DNA of 64,000 nt from Thioalkalivibrio sp. ALMg11 (GTDB lineage: Bacteria; Pseudomonadota; Gammaproteobacteria; Ectothiorhodospirales; Ectothiorhodospiraceae): NCBI RefSeq assembly GCF_000377905.1, contig NZ_KB898875.1, positions 124,001 to 188,000 on the forward strand, given 5' to 3'. Below are positions 37,515 through 46,197 of this stretch, piece by piece; positions within the stretch are counted from its first letter, which is position 1; every line of letters starts with the position of its first letter. Both the position numbers and the translations under genes were made by a program. Below the pieces are notes generated by a model that did not search any database, was not told the DNA's origin, and saw only the letters and a program-made list of their open reading frames with translations.

Positions 37515-38325
37515 GGTCGTCAGCGACGACGCGGCTTCGGGGCTGGTCCCGGAGCCGCTTGAGGTTACCTTTGACAAGGATATCCTCGCGTCCAAGCTCT
37601 CCGCTCTGAGAGGGGCCATCGCCGAAGCGGGCGGGGTCGAAGGGCTGGAGACGTTCATTGAGGCGTTGCGTTCCAAGCACGAGGTCTTTGCGGCGATTGT
37701 TGCCAAGGGCGACGAGATCGACGCGGAAGATGTGCGAGCCCTTGGGGGGCTGGTTTTTTCGGTTCGCCGGAAGCTGGTTACCCTGATGGCGGAACGGCAA
37801 GGGGCCCTGGTGGACGGGGTGCGTGCCTTGGTTCGTCCGGAAGTAGATGTCGACTCTCGCCTGGCCGCGTTCGCGGATCTGGCGGCAGACGACAAGAAAC
37901 TACGGCGGGCGATCTGGGACTTCGGTGCCGAGATCCTGCATTTCGCGGATCCCGACGCCATGCCATTGGCCTGTCGCTGGGTCTGGGACACATCGACCAC
38001 GACCGGGGCGTTGCGCGAATTCATCCGTGCGAACGACACGCTTCGATCCATTCCCATCGGGGATTCGGTGGGTGCGATCGAGGGGGCGCGGCGCTGGTTT
38101 AACGAAGCGCTGGCCGAAGAGGGCTTTTACCGGGACCTGCCGTTTGTGACGGATCTGGTCTGGGTGCAGGCTTATTCGGATTACGCCCGTGCCCTGTCGA
38201 TGAGTTTCGGCATGATCGACAACCAGTTTGGTGGCAAACAGGACCCGCTGGAGCTGGCCGTGAAGCTGCTGGGGATCGATTCCCCGGAAGGTCGCCTGAA
38301 AGGAACCGATGCGTCGCTGCATTGA
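37489..38325 (+). CDS. sHdr-associated conserved protein (the 'hyp' gene of the cluster)
   Basis: The 278-residue product has no cysteine cluster and no membrane segment; it is mostly helical, with 'GVEGLETFIEAL' and 'EDVRALGGLVFSVRRKL'. A gene of this kind sits between shdrA and shdrC2 in most sHdr clusters, and its role is not established. ATG 37489 lies inside shdrA and overlaps it by 26 bases; no later ATG is close, so the overlap is likely real and implies coupled translation. Confidence 0.85.
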   Translation: MRWFRKPAEVVSDDAASGLVPEPLEVTFDKDILASKLSALRGAIAEAGGVEGLETFIEALRSKHEVFAAIVAKGDEIDAEDVRALGGLVFSVRRKLVTLMAERQGALVDGVRALVRPEVDVDSRLAAFADLAADDKKLRRAIWDFGAEILHFADPDAMPLACRWVWDTSTTTGALREFIRANDTLRSIPIGDSVGAIEGARRWFNEALAEEGFYRDLPFVTDLVWVQAYSDYARALSMSFGMIDNQFGGKQDPLELAVKLLGIDSPEGRLKGTDASLH

Positions 38326-38373
38326 ATAACGGAACGAACTTGAGCCTGCTATACAGGTTTTCGGAGAGACGTC

Positions 38374-39090
38374 ATGGCAATACATGAAAAAGCACTGATC
38401 GAGGACGAACGACTCCAGCAGCACGATGAGCTGGTGGTCGACGGGGTGGATGTTTCCGGTCACTGGAACACCATGATTGCCCCGCGCACGGTTCGCGATT
38501 ACGACGACGATTTCGAGGCGAAGATCCAGACCTACACGGGTGCGGAGAACGTTCACCGCTGCTGGCAGTGTGGGTCCTGCACCAACTCCTGCACGATGTA
38601 TGCGCAGAATGTTCAGTTCAATCCGCGCTACTGGATCTACCTGACCCGCCTGGGCATGAAGGAAGAGCTGGTCAAGGACAAGGACATCATCTGGCAGTGC
38701 GTCTCCTGCAACAAGTGCACGAACATCTGCCCGAAGGATGTGAAGCCGGAAGGCGTGATGAAGGCGCTGGCGCACTGGATGGAAGAGGAAGGGATCACCG
38801 AAAAGACCCCGTCCAGCATCTTCGATGAAGAGTTTGCCGATCAGATTTACAAGACCGGCCGCATTGAAGACTCCAAGGTGATGCAGAACTTCTTCAAGAA
38901 GACCGGGCAGCCGCTGGTGCAGGATTGGATCAAGATATTTGTCTTCCGCATGATGAAGCACCTGCCGGTGAAGCACCTGATGATGATGGGCTTCAACACG
39001 ATTCATACGCCGCGTACGAAGTCCTGGGGCAAGACCGGGGACGTGCTGAAGAGTTACGTGCGCGAACAGAAGGAGGCCGCTCATGGCTAA
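38374..39090 (+). CDS. shdrC2: sHdrC2, iron-sulfur subunit of the sHdr complex
   Basis: Second HdrC-like subunit, 238 residues, with 4Fe-4S motifs C63xxC66xxC69xxxC73 and C109xxC112xxC115xxxC119P. About 60 residues precede the first motif, longer than in sHdrC1. GGAGAG precedes the ATG. The stop overlaps sHdrB2 by 8 bases, so C2 and B2 are made together, consistent with a C2-B2 unit within the complex. Confidence 0.94.
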   Translation: MAIHEKALIEDERLQQHDELVVDGVDVSGHWNTMIAPRTVRDYDDDFEAKIQTYTGAENVHRCWQCGSCTNSCTMYAQNVQFNPRYWIYLTRLGMKEELVKDKDIIWQCVSCNKCTNICPKDVKPEGVMKALAHWMEEEGITEKTPSSIFDEEFADQIYKTGRIEDSKVMQNFFKKTGQPLVQDWIKIFVFRMMKHLPVKHLMMMGFNTIHTPRTKSWGKTGDVLKSYVREQKEAAHG

Positions 39091-39994
39091 GGTTGCTTAC
39101 TATCCGGGTTGCGCGCTTGAGGGCTCCGGTGGGCCGTACGATCGCTCCACCCGCGTGCTGGTGAAGGCGCTGGGGCTCGAGATGGAAAACCTGCGCGACT
39201 GGAACTGCTGCGGCGCGATGGAGGTGAAGAACGTTCATCCCATGCTGCAGACCTACCTGTCCGCACGGAACATGGCGATCGCCTCCGAGCAGATGGGCAT
39301 GGACACTGTGATGGCGCCGTGCAACGGCTGCTATCACAACCTGAAGAAGGCCGAGTTCGAGACCGCCACGTCCGAAGACGCGATGAACACCGTCCAGGAT
39401 CTTGCGCGCCAGTCTGACGACCCGGTCTACAGCGGCGACGTTCGCACCCTGCACCTGCTCGAATGGCTGATGGAGGAACTCGGCCCGGAAGGCATCAAGC
39501 AGAAGATGACCAAGAGCCTGAACGGCATCAAGGTTGCGAACTACTACGGCTGCATGTACACCCGCCCGCGCCAGATCTTCCCGGAGAAGGACAACGGCCC
39601 GGGCTCGGACTCCAGCTATCAGCCGCACTTCATGGATGACCTGCTCGGTGCCGCCGGCGCCGTGAATGTCGAGTATCCGCTGAAGACCTCCTGCTGCGGT
39701 GGTGCGCACACGTTGTCCGATTCCGACACCTCGACCCAGCTGGTGCTGAACCTGCTGCAGTCGGCGGAGGACTCCGGTGCGGAAGTGATCGCCACCGAGT
39801 GCCCGACCTGCCACTCCGGTCTGGAGATGCACCAGGTTCGTGCCGAGACCGAGTTTGGCATCAAGACCGACGTGAAGGTGTTGTACTTCACCCAGCTGCT
39901 CGGGCTGGCCATGGGCCTGTCTGCGCGGAAACTGGGCATTCACGAGAACGTGAGTGACTCGATTGGCCTGTTGAAGGAGAAGGGGGTCATTTGA
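39083..39994 (+). CDS. shdrB2: sHdrB2, two-CCG-domain subunit of the sHdr complex
   Basis: HdrB-like catalytic subunit. The 303-residue protein shows two complete CCG motifs: 'YYPGCALEG', 'WNCCGAM', 'APCNGC' and then 'YYGCMYT', 'SCCGGAH', 'ECPTC'. Each can bind a non-cubane 4Fe-4S cluster. AAGGAGG sits before the ATG, inside sHdrC2. A strong terminator follows, separating it from the lbpA genes. Confidence 0.95.
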   Translation: MAKVAYYPGCALEGSGGPYDRSTRVLVKALGLEMENLRDWNCCGAMEVKNVHPMLQTYLSARNMAIASEQMGMDTVMAPCNGCYHNLKKAEFETATSEDAMNTVQDLARQSDDPVYSGDVRTLHLLEWLMEELGPEGIKQKMTKSLNGIKVANYYGCMYTRPRQIFPEKDNGPGSDSSYQPHFMDDLLGAAGAVNVEYPLKTSCCGGAHTLSDSDTSTQLVLNLLQSAEDSGAEVIATECPTCHSGLEMHQVRAETEFGIKTDVKVLYFTQLLGLAMGLSARKLGIHENVSDSIGLLKEKGVI

Positions 39995-40039
39995 TCCCCC
40001 GACCCATGCCCGGCATGGCCCATCGATGAGTTTGGAAGA

Positions 40040-40064
40040 CGGGCGCCTGGCGCCCGTTTTTTTG
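40040..40064 (+). terminator. Rho-independent terminator after sHdrB2
   Basis: GGGCGCC-TG-GCGCCC stem followed by seven T. It ends the sHdr operon. Confidence 0.85.
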
Positions 40065-40105
40065 TGGAGGCACGGGTCCCCGCGGTCCCGGGAATGAGGC
40101 GAAAC

Positions 40106-40552
40106 ATGGATTGCAACGGCTGCGAGTTTCACCCTGAACTGTTCTACGACGACGAATTCCAGATTTGGCTTCGCCGCGAGGATGACGACACCCTGACCGT
40201 GGGGATGACCGATCTGTCGCAGACGATTGCGGGCAAGATCATCCATGTGCGGGTGCGGCGGCCGGGTACGCGGCGACCGCCGGGCAAGCCGGTCGCCACG
40301 ATCGAAAGTGGAAAATGGGCGGGTCCGATCCCCAATTTCATCGATTGCAAGATCGTCGAGGGGAACGAGGAGGTGCTGGAGAACCCGGTGCTGCTGAATT
40401 CCGACCCCTACAATGCCTGGATCGCCCGAGTCGAGCCCACCAATGGGATCGAGGCCGCGCTGGAGGTGTTCCTGACCGGCGACAAGGCCGAGGAAGGCTA
40501 CTGCAAGCGGGCCAAGGACGATGACATTCAGTGCCAGCGCAAGCTGCGGTGA
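40106..40552 (+). CDS. lbpA: LbpA, lipoate-binding protein (upstream copy)
   Basis: GcvH-like protein whose lipoyl-lysine arm serves the sHdr complex in sulfur oxidation. The 148-residue product carries the lipoylation site ESGKW (K70) and an N-terminal Cys pair (CNGC). It keeps the GcvH core ('VGMTDLSQTIAGKIIHV'). ATG 40106 is preferred over 40064 and 40094 because GAGG lies at good spacing and the product then starts as MDCNGCEFH. It differs strongly from the second copy at 41005. No glycine-cleavage genes are nearby. Confidence 0.9.
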   Translation: MDCNGCEFHPELFYDDEFQIWLRREDDDTLTVGMTDLSQTIAGKIIHVRVRRPGTRRPPGKPVATIESGKWAGPIPNFIDCKIVEGNEEVLENPVLLNSDPYNAWIARVEPTNGIEAALEVFLTGDKAEEGYCKRAKDDDIQCQRKLR

Positions 40553-40560
40553 GCGGAACC

Positions 40561-40968
40561 ATGGCTGATCTCGAAAACGACTATTACCTGGACAACGACG
40601 AGCAGACGGTCGTGATCATCATGACCTCGGGCCCGTCGACGCCTGGCCGTTGTGCTACGCCGTTCTATCTTGGCGCGGTGATGGCCTCGATGGATGTTGA
40701 CGTCCATATCTTCTTCACCATGGAGGGCGTGCGCCTGATGGAGCAGGGTGTAGCGGATGATCTGCGGGCCATGGAAGGCGGCAAGCTGATCAAGGACTTT
40801 ATCCAGGACGCAAAACGCGCCGGCGTGCGCTTGCACGTTTGCCAGCCCGCTCTGCCGGGGTATAGAATCGACGCGTCTTCGGATCTCATCGACGAAGTCG
40901 ATGAAGTGAATCGGGCGAGCGAACTAGCCGACCTGATACTACGCAGTGATAAAACGATAACGTTTTAA
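40561..40968 (+). CDS. DsrE3-like sulfur transferase
   Basis: DsrE/DsrF-family cytoplasmic protein, probably handling protein-bound persulfide. The 135-residue product has the DsrE fold start ('VVIIMTSGPSTPGRCATPF'), 'VHIFFTMEGVRLM' and a conserved C94 in 'LHVCQPA', with a second C31. It fits the DsrE3-type proteins encoded in sHdr clusters that exchange sulfur with TusA. The gene lies 8 bases after lbpA and before a second lbpA, so it is probably co-transcribed. Confidence 0.85.
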   Translation: MADLENDYYLDNDEQTVVIIMTSGPSTPGRCATPFYLGAVMASMDVDVHIFFTMEGVRLMEQGVADDLRAMEGGKLIKDFIQDAKRAGVRLHVCQPALPGYRIDASSDLIDEVDEVNRASELADLILRSDKTITF

Positions 40969-41004
40969 TTTTCCCGCTTTATTTGAATATTCCTGGAGGA
41001 AGAC

Positions 41005-41442
41005 ATGGGTGCAGTTCGGGGTTGTGATATTCCTGAAGATCTGATGTACAACGTTGAAAACAACGTTTGGGTGCGCAAGGAAAGCGACGGTACCGCGACC
41101 GTCGGTCTGACGTCCTACGCCTGTTCGCTGGCGGGCACGATTGTGTCCTACACCCCGAAGAAGGTCGGCAAGGCGGTCAAGAAGGACAAGTCCTGCACCA
41201 CCGTCGAATCCGGCAAGTGGGTGGGTCCGGCGAAGACCCCGGTCACCGGTGAAGTCACCGAGACCAACGACAAGGTTGCGGGTAACCCGGGTCTGATCAA
41301 CGAAGATCCCTATGGCGAAGGCTGGCTGATCAAGCTGAAGCCGGAAGACTGGGATGGCGAAATCGGCGATCTGAAAACCGGTTCCGATGCCCATGCGGCC
41401 TTTGAAGCCAAGATGGAAGCGGACGGTTTCGGCGGCTGCTAA
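41005..41442 (+). CDS. lbpA: LbpA, lipoate-binding protein (downstream copy)
   Basis: Second GcvH-like protein with ESGKW (K71) as lipoylation site. The 145-residue product contains C7, C40, C64 and a C-terminal Cys ('GFGGC'). The strong CTGGAGGAAG site and a following terminator suggest high expression. Two differing LbpA copies flanking a DsrE3 gene recall the LbpA1/LbpA2 arrangement described for Thioalkalivibrio; which copy is LbpA1 I cannot say. Confidence 0.93.
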   Translation: MGAVRGCDIPEDLMYNVENNVWVRKESDGTATVGLTSYACSLAGTIVSYTPKKVGKAVKKDKSCTTVESGKWVGPAKTPVTGEVTETNDKVAGNPGLINEDPYGEGWLIKLKPEDWDGEIGDLKTGSDAHAAFEAKMEADGFGGC

Positions 41443-41458
41443 GCCCCGATCCGGTCCG

Positions 41459-41495
41459 GGCCGCCGACCCGTTGAGGTTGGCGGCCTCTTTTTTT
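41459..41495 (+). terminator. Terminator between lbpA and lipS1
   Basis: An 11-bp stem (41459-41469 with 41476-41486, one G-U pair) followed by TCTTTTTTTTT-like tract. It separates the lbpA transcript from the lipoate-assembly genes. Confidence 0.85.
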
Positions 41496-41547
41496 CGGTA
41501 ATACCCGAGTAAAACCTTCAAGAAATGCGCCGACCCGGAGACCGCCG

Positions 41548-42729
41548 ATGACGAGCTGGAACGATGTAATCCAGCGGGTAGAGCCCCTCGAGGACGTCCC
41601 CGTCGATCCGTTGCTGGTTGATGACCTCCAGCATAGCCTGCAACACGCCGGGGATCCGGGTTCGGTGCACTTTTATACCCCGACCTTCAAGTCCTACCAA
41701 TCCAGCGAGCTGGCCGATTGTGGCAAGAGTGCTTGGCCTGCGATGTCCATTACCGGTGGCGATTGCAAGCTGGCCTGTGATCACTGCAAGGCCAAGATCC
41801 TGGATCCGATGATCCCCGTCCGCACCCCGGAGGATCTTTGGCGTCAGGTGAATGGCGTGATCGAGTCCGGTGCCCAGGGCATGCTCCTGACCGGTGGTTC
41901 GAATCATCGCAACGAGGTCGAATACGACCCGTATTACTCCACCATCCGGCGCATCAAGGACGAGTTCCCCGAATTCCGCATTGCCATGCATACCGCGCTG
42001 GTGGACGACGACATCGCGCTGTCCATGGAGCAGGCGGGAATCGACGCGGCGATGATGGACGTCATCGGTGCCCAGGACACCATCACGCAGGTCTATCACC
42101 TGCGTCGCAGCGTGGATGACTTCGAGCGCACGCTCGAGAGCCTGGTGAACACCAACATGAAGGTGGTCCCGCATATCGTCATCGGCCTGCACTACGGCAA
42201 GCTGCTGGGCGAGTGGAATGCGCTCGAGATGCTGGCGCGCCACCTGCCGGATGCCGTGGTGCTGGTGGTTGTCATGCCGTTCTACGCGCCGGCCAGTCGC
42301 CCGTTCGAGACCCCGGACGTGCATGCGGTGGGCCGCTTCTTCCACGACGCCCGCGCTCGCCTGGCTGATACCTCGCTGCTGCTGGGCTGCGCCCGTCCGC
42401 CGGGCGAGGCCAAGAGCCAGATCGACAGCTACGCCGTGATGGCGGGCCTGTCCGGGATTGCCCACCCGGCAGAAGGGGTGGTGGAACTCGCCGCTCGCCT
42501 GGGCAAGAAGGTGCGCGTGACTCCGGCCTGTTGCTCGATCGCTGTCGGTGACGAGGTGATGGCCGAAGACGCCGGCGCCGCCAGCGGCGTCGAACTGGAC
42601 CTGGACACCATCGTGGCCGAGGAAGCCCGCCGTCGCGAGCAGGAGCGCAAGGCGCGCCAGGGCCTGGGCGGCATCCGCATCGTCACCGAGGGGGGCGAGA
42701 TTGCAGCCGGGGGTGGCTGTCATGCCTGA
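41548..42729 (+). CDS. lipS1: LipS1, radical SAM lipoate synthase subunit
   Basis: Radical SAM protein that, with LipS2, inserts two sulfur atoms into octanoyl-LbpA. The 393-residue product has the SAM-cluster motif C73xxxC77xxC80 ('GDCKLACDHCKAK') and 'MLLTGGSNHR'. Further cysteines near the C-terminus ('TPACCSIA', 'GGGCHA') could bind a second cluster. It begins the lipS1-sLplA-lipT-lipS2 group; its stop overlaps the ligase start by 8 bases. It does not resemble LipA. Confidence 0.9.
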   Translation: MTSWNDVIQRVEPLEDVPVDPLLVDDLQHSLQHAGDPGSVHFYTPTFKSYQSSELADCGKSAWPAMSITGGDCKLACDHCKAKILDPMIPVRTPEDLWRQVNGVIESGAQGMLLTGGSNHRNEVEYDPYYSTIRRIKDEFPEFRIAMHTALVDDDIALSMEQAGIDAAMMDVIGAQDTITQVYHLRRSVDDFERTLESLVNTNMKVVPHIVIGLHYGKLLGEWNALEMLARHLPDAVVLVVVMPFYAPASRPFETPDVHAVGRFFHDARARLADTSLLLGCARPPGEAKSQIDSYAVMAGLSGIAHPAEGVVELAARLGKKVRVTPACCSIAVGDEVMAEDAGAASGVELDLDTIVAEEARRREQERKARQGLGGIRIVTEGGEIAAGGGCHA

Positions 42730-43816
42730 GCGCGATCAGAAGACCCTGCGCATCCTCGACACTGGGCTGCGCCCGGCTGCGGAAAACATGGCGTTCAACC
42801 GCGCCCTGCTGGAATGCCATCAGGAAGGTGTATCGCCGCATACCTTGCGCTTTTTGCAGTTTCAGCCCTGTGCCCTGGTGGGCTTCCACCAAAACGTGGA
42901 CCAGGAGATCAACACCGAGTACTGCAAGGAGAACGGAATCGCCATCCAGCGCCGTATCACCGGCGGTGGTGCGATCTATTTCGATGCCACCCAGCTCGGC
43001 TGGGAGCTGTATCTGGACAAGCGTTTCCTCGGTTCGGCCGACATGGGGCAGATCGCGGCGCGCATCTGCAACGCGGCGGCGGCAGGCATGCGTTCGCTGG
43101 GCGTGGACGCGCAGTTCCGCCCGCGCAACGATATCGAAGTGGATGGTCGCAAGATCTCCGGCACCGGCGGCGCCTTTGACGGCGAATCGATCATGTACCA
43201 GGGCACGTTGCTGATCGAGTTCGATGTCGAGGACATGCTGCGCATCCTGCGCATCCCGGCGGAGAAGCTCTCCAACAAGGCGATCGAGTCGGCGCGCGAC
43301 CGGGTGGTGAACCTCGCCACGCTGCTCGACGAGATGCCCGCACTGGACGTGGTCAAGGATGCCATTGCGCGCGCCTTCGCCGAGGAGTTCGGGGTGCGCA
43401 CTGAAGCCGCCAACCTGCTCCCGGAAGAGCGCCGCGCCTTCGACGAGGCGCTGGCCGACATCGATACCGAAGAGTGGGTCTATCAGCGCAACCGCCCGGC
43501 CACCGATGCCCCGATGTTCGAGAGTATCTCCAAGTCCGATGGCGGGTTGATGCGGGTTGGCGTGGCTCTGGATCCGGAGCGCAAGCGTCTGAAGCAGCTT
43601 TGGATTACCGGCGACATCTTCGTGAAACCGGCTCGCACCGTCGCCGATCTCGAGGCGGCCCTGCGCGATACGCCGCAGGACGAGATGGAGGAGCGCGTGC
43701 GCGCCTTCTTCGCCGAACGCGATGTCGAGCTGCTCCAGCTGACCGCGGACGACTTCATCGCCGCCATCCAGTCGGCCCTGGCACAGGCCGAGATCGAACC
43801 GGCCTCCGCGCAATGA
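42722..43816 (+). CDS. slplA: sLpl, lipoate:protein ligase of the sulfur-oxidation pathway
   Basis: Attaches lipoate or octanoate to LbpA. The 364-residue protein has the ligase motif RRITGGGA (77-84), 'RNDIEVDGRKISGTGG' with catalytic K144, and a C-terminal accessory domain. It starts at ATG 42722 inside lipS1 (ATGCCTGA overlap). Its place between lipS1 and lipT fits the sLpl(AB) ligase of the alternative lipoate pathway in sulfur oxidisers. The stop overlaps an 8-codon mini-ORF leading to lipT. Confidence 0.9.
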   Translation: MPERDQKTLRILDTGLRPAAENMAFNRALLECHQEGVSPHTLRFLQFQPCALVGFHQNVDQEINTEYCKENGIAIQRRITGGGAIYFDATQLGWELYLDKRFLGSADMGQIAARICNAAAAGMRSLGVDAQFRPRNDIEVDGRKISGTGGAFDGESIMYQGTLLIEFDVEDMLRILRIPAEKLSNKAIESARDRVVNLATLLDEMPALDVVKDAIARAFAEEFGVRTEAANLLPEERRAFDEALADIDTEEWVYQRNRPATDAPMFESISKSDGGLMRVGVALDPERKRLKQLWITGDIFVKPARTVADLEAALRDTPQDEMEERVRAFFAERDVELLQLTADDFIAAIQSALAQAEIEPASAQ

Positions 43817-43839
43817 GCCACGTTCGGGGTCTTTGCTAA
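43813..43839 (+). CDS. Eight-codon mini-ORF linking sLpl and lipT
   Basis: ATG 43813 overlaps the sLpl stop (ATGA) and its own TAA overlaps the lipT start (TAATG). It encodes MSHVRGLC. lipT has no good ribosome site, so this reading may carry ribosomes from sLpl to lipT. Whether it is translated is unknown. Confidence 0.35.
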   Translation: MSHVRGLC

Positions 43840-44921
43840 TGCTGCCCGCCGCGGTGGATGTGCTGGTTGTCGGTCTGGGCCCGGGCGGGGCCTCGGCCGC
43901 GCGCGTGTGTGCCGAGGCCGGATTGTCGGTGCTCGCGGTCGAGCGTAACAAGGCCTTCGGCGAGCCGGTGCAGTGCGCCGAGTTCATCCCCAACCCGATG
44001 GGCGCCTACGCGCAGCCCGACGGCGTGTTGCTGCAGCGGATCGATTCCATGCAGAGTTTCCTGCCCTCCGGGGCGGTGGAACATTCCGACTTTCCCGGCC
44101 TGATGGTGGATCGCGGCGAGTTCGACCGCGCCATCATCCGCGCCGCCGAGGCGAACGGGGCGCAACTGGTGACCTCGACTCCGCTGGTGGCGGTGGACGC
44201 CGAGCGTCACATCGCCCGGGTGAAACACGCCGGTGCAGAACACGAAGTCGGCTACCGCGTGCTGATCGCGGCCGATGGGCCGCATTCGCCGGTCGCCGAG
44301 GCCCTGGGCCTGCCGGCCCTGCCGACGGTGCAGACCCGCCAGTACACCGTGCCGCTGAACAAGCCCTACACCGCCACCGATGTCTGGCTGTCCGATGACT
44401 ACCCCGGCGGCTACGCCTGGCTGTTCCCCAAGGGCAAGTGGGCCAATCTCGGTCTGGGCGCCGACAAGCGCATCGCCGGCGACCTGAAGACCCCGCTGGA
44501 GTCCCTGCATGCCCAGCTTGTGGAGCAGGGCCTGCTCGGGGAAGAAATCCGCTACCGGACCGGCGGGGCGATCCCGGTCGGCGGCCTGCGTGATTCGCTG
44601 GTAACCGGCGACGTGCTGTTCGTCGGCGACGCGGGTGGCCTGACGCACCCGATTACCGGGGCCGGCATTGCCGCTGCGGTGGTTTCGGGCGAGGCTGCCG
44701 GCGAGGCTGCGATCGGCCACCTGGAAGGCGACGCCGAGGCCCTTGCCGACTATGACGAGGACATGCGCGACCAGTACGGGCCGGCGCTGGATCGCGCCTG
44801 CGAGCGGCGCGCCTTCCTCAATGAACACTGGCGAACCCCGCGGGCGCAGGAAGATGCCACCCAGCGCCGCGGATGGATTGCATTTTCCGAGTATTTCAAC
44901 GATGGTGACCGGGCCGCGTAA
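43839..44921 (+). CDS. lipT: LipT, FAD-dependent oxidoreductase of lipoate assembly
   Basis: Geranylgeranyl-reductase-like flavoprotein that probably supplies electrons to LipS1/LipS2. The 360-residue product has the FAD motif 'VVGLGPGGASAARV', the 'VQCAEFIPNP' region after the first Rossmann unit, and the second motif 'FVGDAGGLTHPITGAGI'. No strong Shine-Dalgarno; the start overlaps the mini-ORF stop. It sits between the ligase and LipS2 genes, which matches the described LipT position. Confidence 0.88.
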   Translation: MLPAAVDVLVVGLGPGGASAARVCAEAGLSVLAVERNKAFGEPVQCAEFIPNPMGAYAQPDGVLLQRIDSMQSFLPSGAVEHSDFPGLMVDRGEFDRAIIRAAEANGAQLVTSTPLVAVDAERHIARVKHAGAEHEVGYRVLIAADGPHSPVAEALGLPALPTVQTRQYTVPLNKPYTATDVWLSDDYPGGYAWLFPKGKWANLGLGADKRIAGDLKTPLESLHAQLVEQGLLGEEIRYRTGGAIPVGGLRDSLVTGDVLFVGDAGGLTHPITGAGIAAAVVSGEAAGEAAIGHLEGDAEALADYDEDMRDQYGPALDRACERRAFLNEHWRTPRAQEDATQRRGWIAFSEYFNDGDRAA

Positions 44922-44975
44922 TCGGCCCCGGTCGACGGATGCCTGGCATCCCCGAGACAACGCTGGAGGAATTCC

Positions 44976-46148
44976 ATGAGTGCAAGTGCAGAGGAGATGG
45001 TCGCGCCGATCAACTTTTACCGGCCCGACTATCACATCAAGACCCCGGACATGCGTTCGCCGGAGTACGTGCAGATGTCCACCGCGGCCGCGATCACGCT
45101 GGGCCTGGTGCCGGGCACCATGCATCGCACGTCCTGCACGCACTGCCTGAACCTCCTGGTCACGTACCCGGAAGGCTGTCGTGCCAACTGCTCCTACTGC
45201 GGCCTGGCCCGCCACCGCGAGGAATCGCGGGATTACGCCGACCGCAACTTCATCCGCGTCGACTGGCCGACCGCCAAGTACGACGAGGTGATCGAGCGCG
45301 TGAAGAAGCACGCCGACGCCGGCCAGTTCGAGCGCATGTGCATCTCCATGATCACCCACCCGAACTCCGACGCCGACACCGTCGAGCTGCTGGAGCGCTG
45401 GGTCGCCGAGGTCAACCATATCCCGGTGTCGATCCTGTCCAACCCGACCACCATGAGCTACGAGGATCTGCAGCTCCTGCGGGACAAGGGCGCGGACATC
45501 TTCACCGTCGCGCTGGACGCGGTGACCCCCGAGATCTTCGAGCGCACCCGCGGCAAGGCGGTCGAGAGCCCGCATAGCTGGGACAAGTACTGGCAGTCCA
45601 TCGAGTGGGCCGCCGAGATCTTCGGCCCGGAGAAGTTTGGCGCGCACCTGATCTGCGGCATGGGCGAGACCGAGGAAGAGATCCTGCAGGTCTGCCAGCG
45701 CATCCGCGACCTGGGCGGTCACAACCACATGTTCGCCTTCTTCCCGGAAGAGGGCTCGCTGATGGAAGACTGGAACCCGGTCCCGCGTGACCAGTGGCGT
45801 CGCGTGCAGCTGGGCCGCTTCGTGATCGACTACGCCGGTGGCCGCATCGACGACATGCAGTTCAACGCCGACGGCCAGGTGGTGGACTTCGGTCTGCCGC
45901 AGGCCGAGGTGGAAGAACTGATCGCCTCCGGCAAGCCGTTCCAGACCTCCGGCTGCCCCGGCAAGTCGGACGAGGAGGTCTCGGCCTGTAACCGCCCGTA
46001 TGGCGACTCCAGCCCGACGGACATCCTGTCCTTCCCGTTTGCGCTCAACTCGACCGACGTCGGGTTCGTCCAGCGGCAAATGGCCGGGGAGGATGTCGGC
46101 ACCTTCGACTTCGACGCCGACGAGGCGGACGACGAGAAGACGGCCTGA
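44976..46148 (+). CDS. lipS2: LipS2, radical SAM lipoate synthase subunit
   Basis: Partner of LipS1 in lipoate formation. The 390-residue protein has the radical SAM motif C68xxxC72xxC75 ('CRANCSYCGLARH'), 'SCTHC' upstream (C54, C57), and C-terminal 'SGCPGKSDEEVSACNRPYG', possible ligands of a sacrificial cluster. The C-terminus is acidic. GGAGGA precedes the ATG. A terminator follows, closing the lipoate-assembly operon. Confidence 0.92.
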   Translation: MSASAEEMVAPINFYRPDYHIKTPDMRSPEYVQMSTAAAITLGLVPGTMHRTSCTHCLNLLVTYPEGCRANCSYCGLARHREESRDYADRNFIRVDWPTAKYDEVIERVKKHADAGQFERMCISMITHPNSDADTVELLERWVAEVNHIPVSILSNPTTMSYEDLQLLRDKGADIFTVALDAVTPEIFERTRGKAVESPHSWDKYWQSIEWAAEIFGPEKFGAHLICGMGETEEEILQVCQRIRDLGGHNHMFAFFPEEGSLMEDWNPVPRDQWRRVQLGRFVIDYAGGRIDDMQFNADGQVVDFGLPQAEVEELIASGKPFQTSGCPGKSDEEVSACNRPYGDSSPTDILSFPFALNSTDVGFVQRQMAGEDVGTFDFDADEADDEKTA

Positions 46149-46163
46149 AATTAGTGGTAGTAT

Positions 46164-46197
46164 CGCGAAAGCCCCGGCACTCCCGGGGCTTTCGCAT
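46164..46197 (+). terminator. Terminator after lipS2
   Basis: GCGAAAGCCCCGG-cactc-CCGGGGCTTTCGC, a long hairpin with internal A/T-rich flanks that can act in both directions. Confidence 0.75.

Noticed and set aside
40106-41442. Reading the two LbpA genes as glycine-cleavage GcvH
   Set aside because: No gcvT or gcvP nearby; position inside an sHdr island with LipS1/LipS2 and sLpl points to LbpA.
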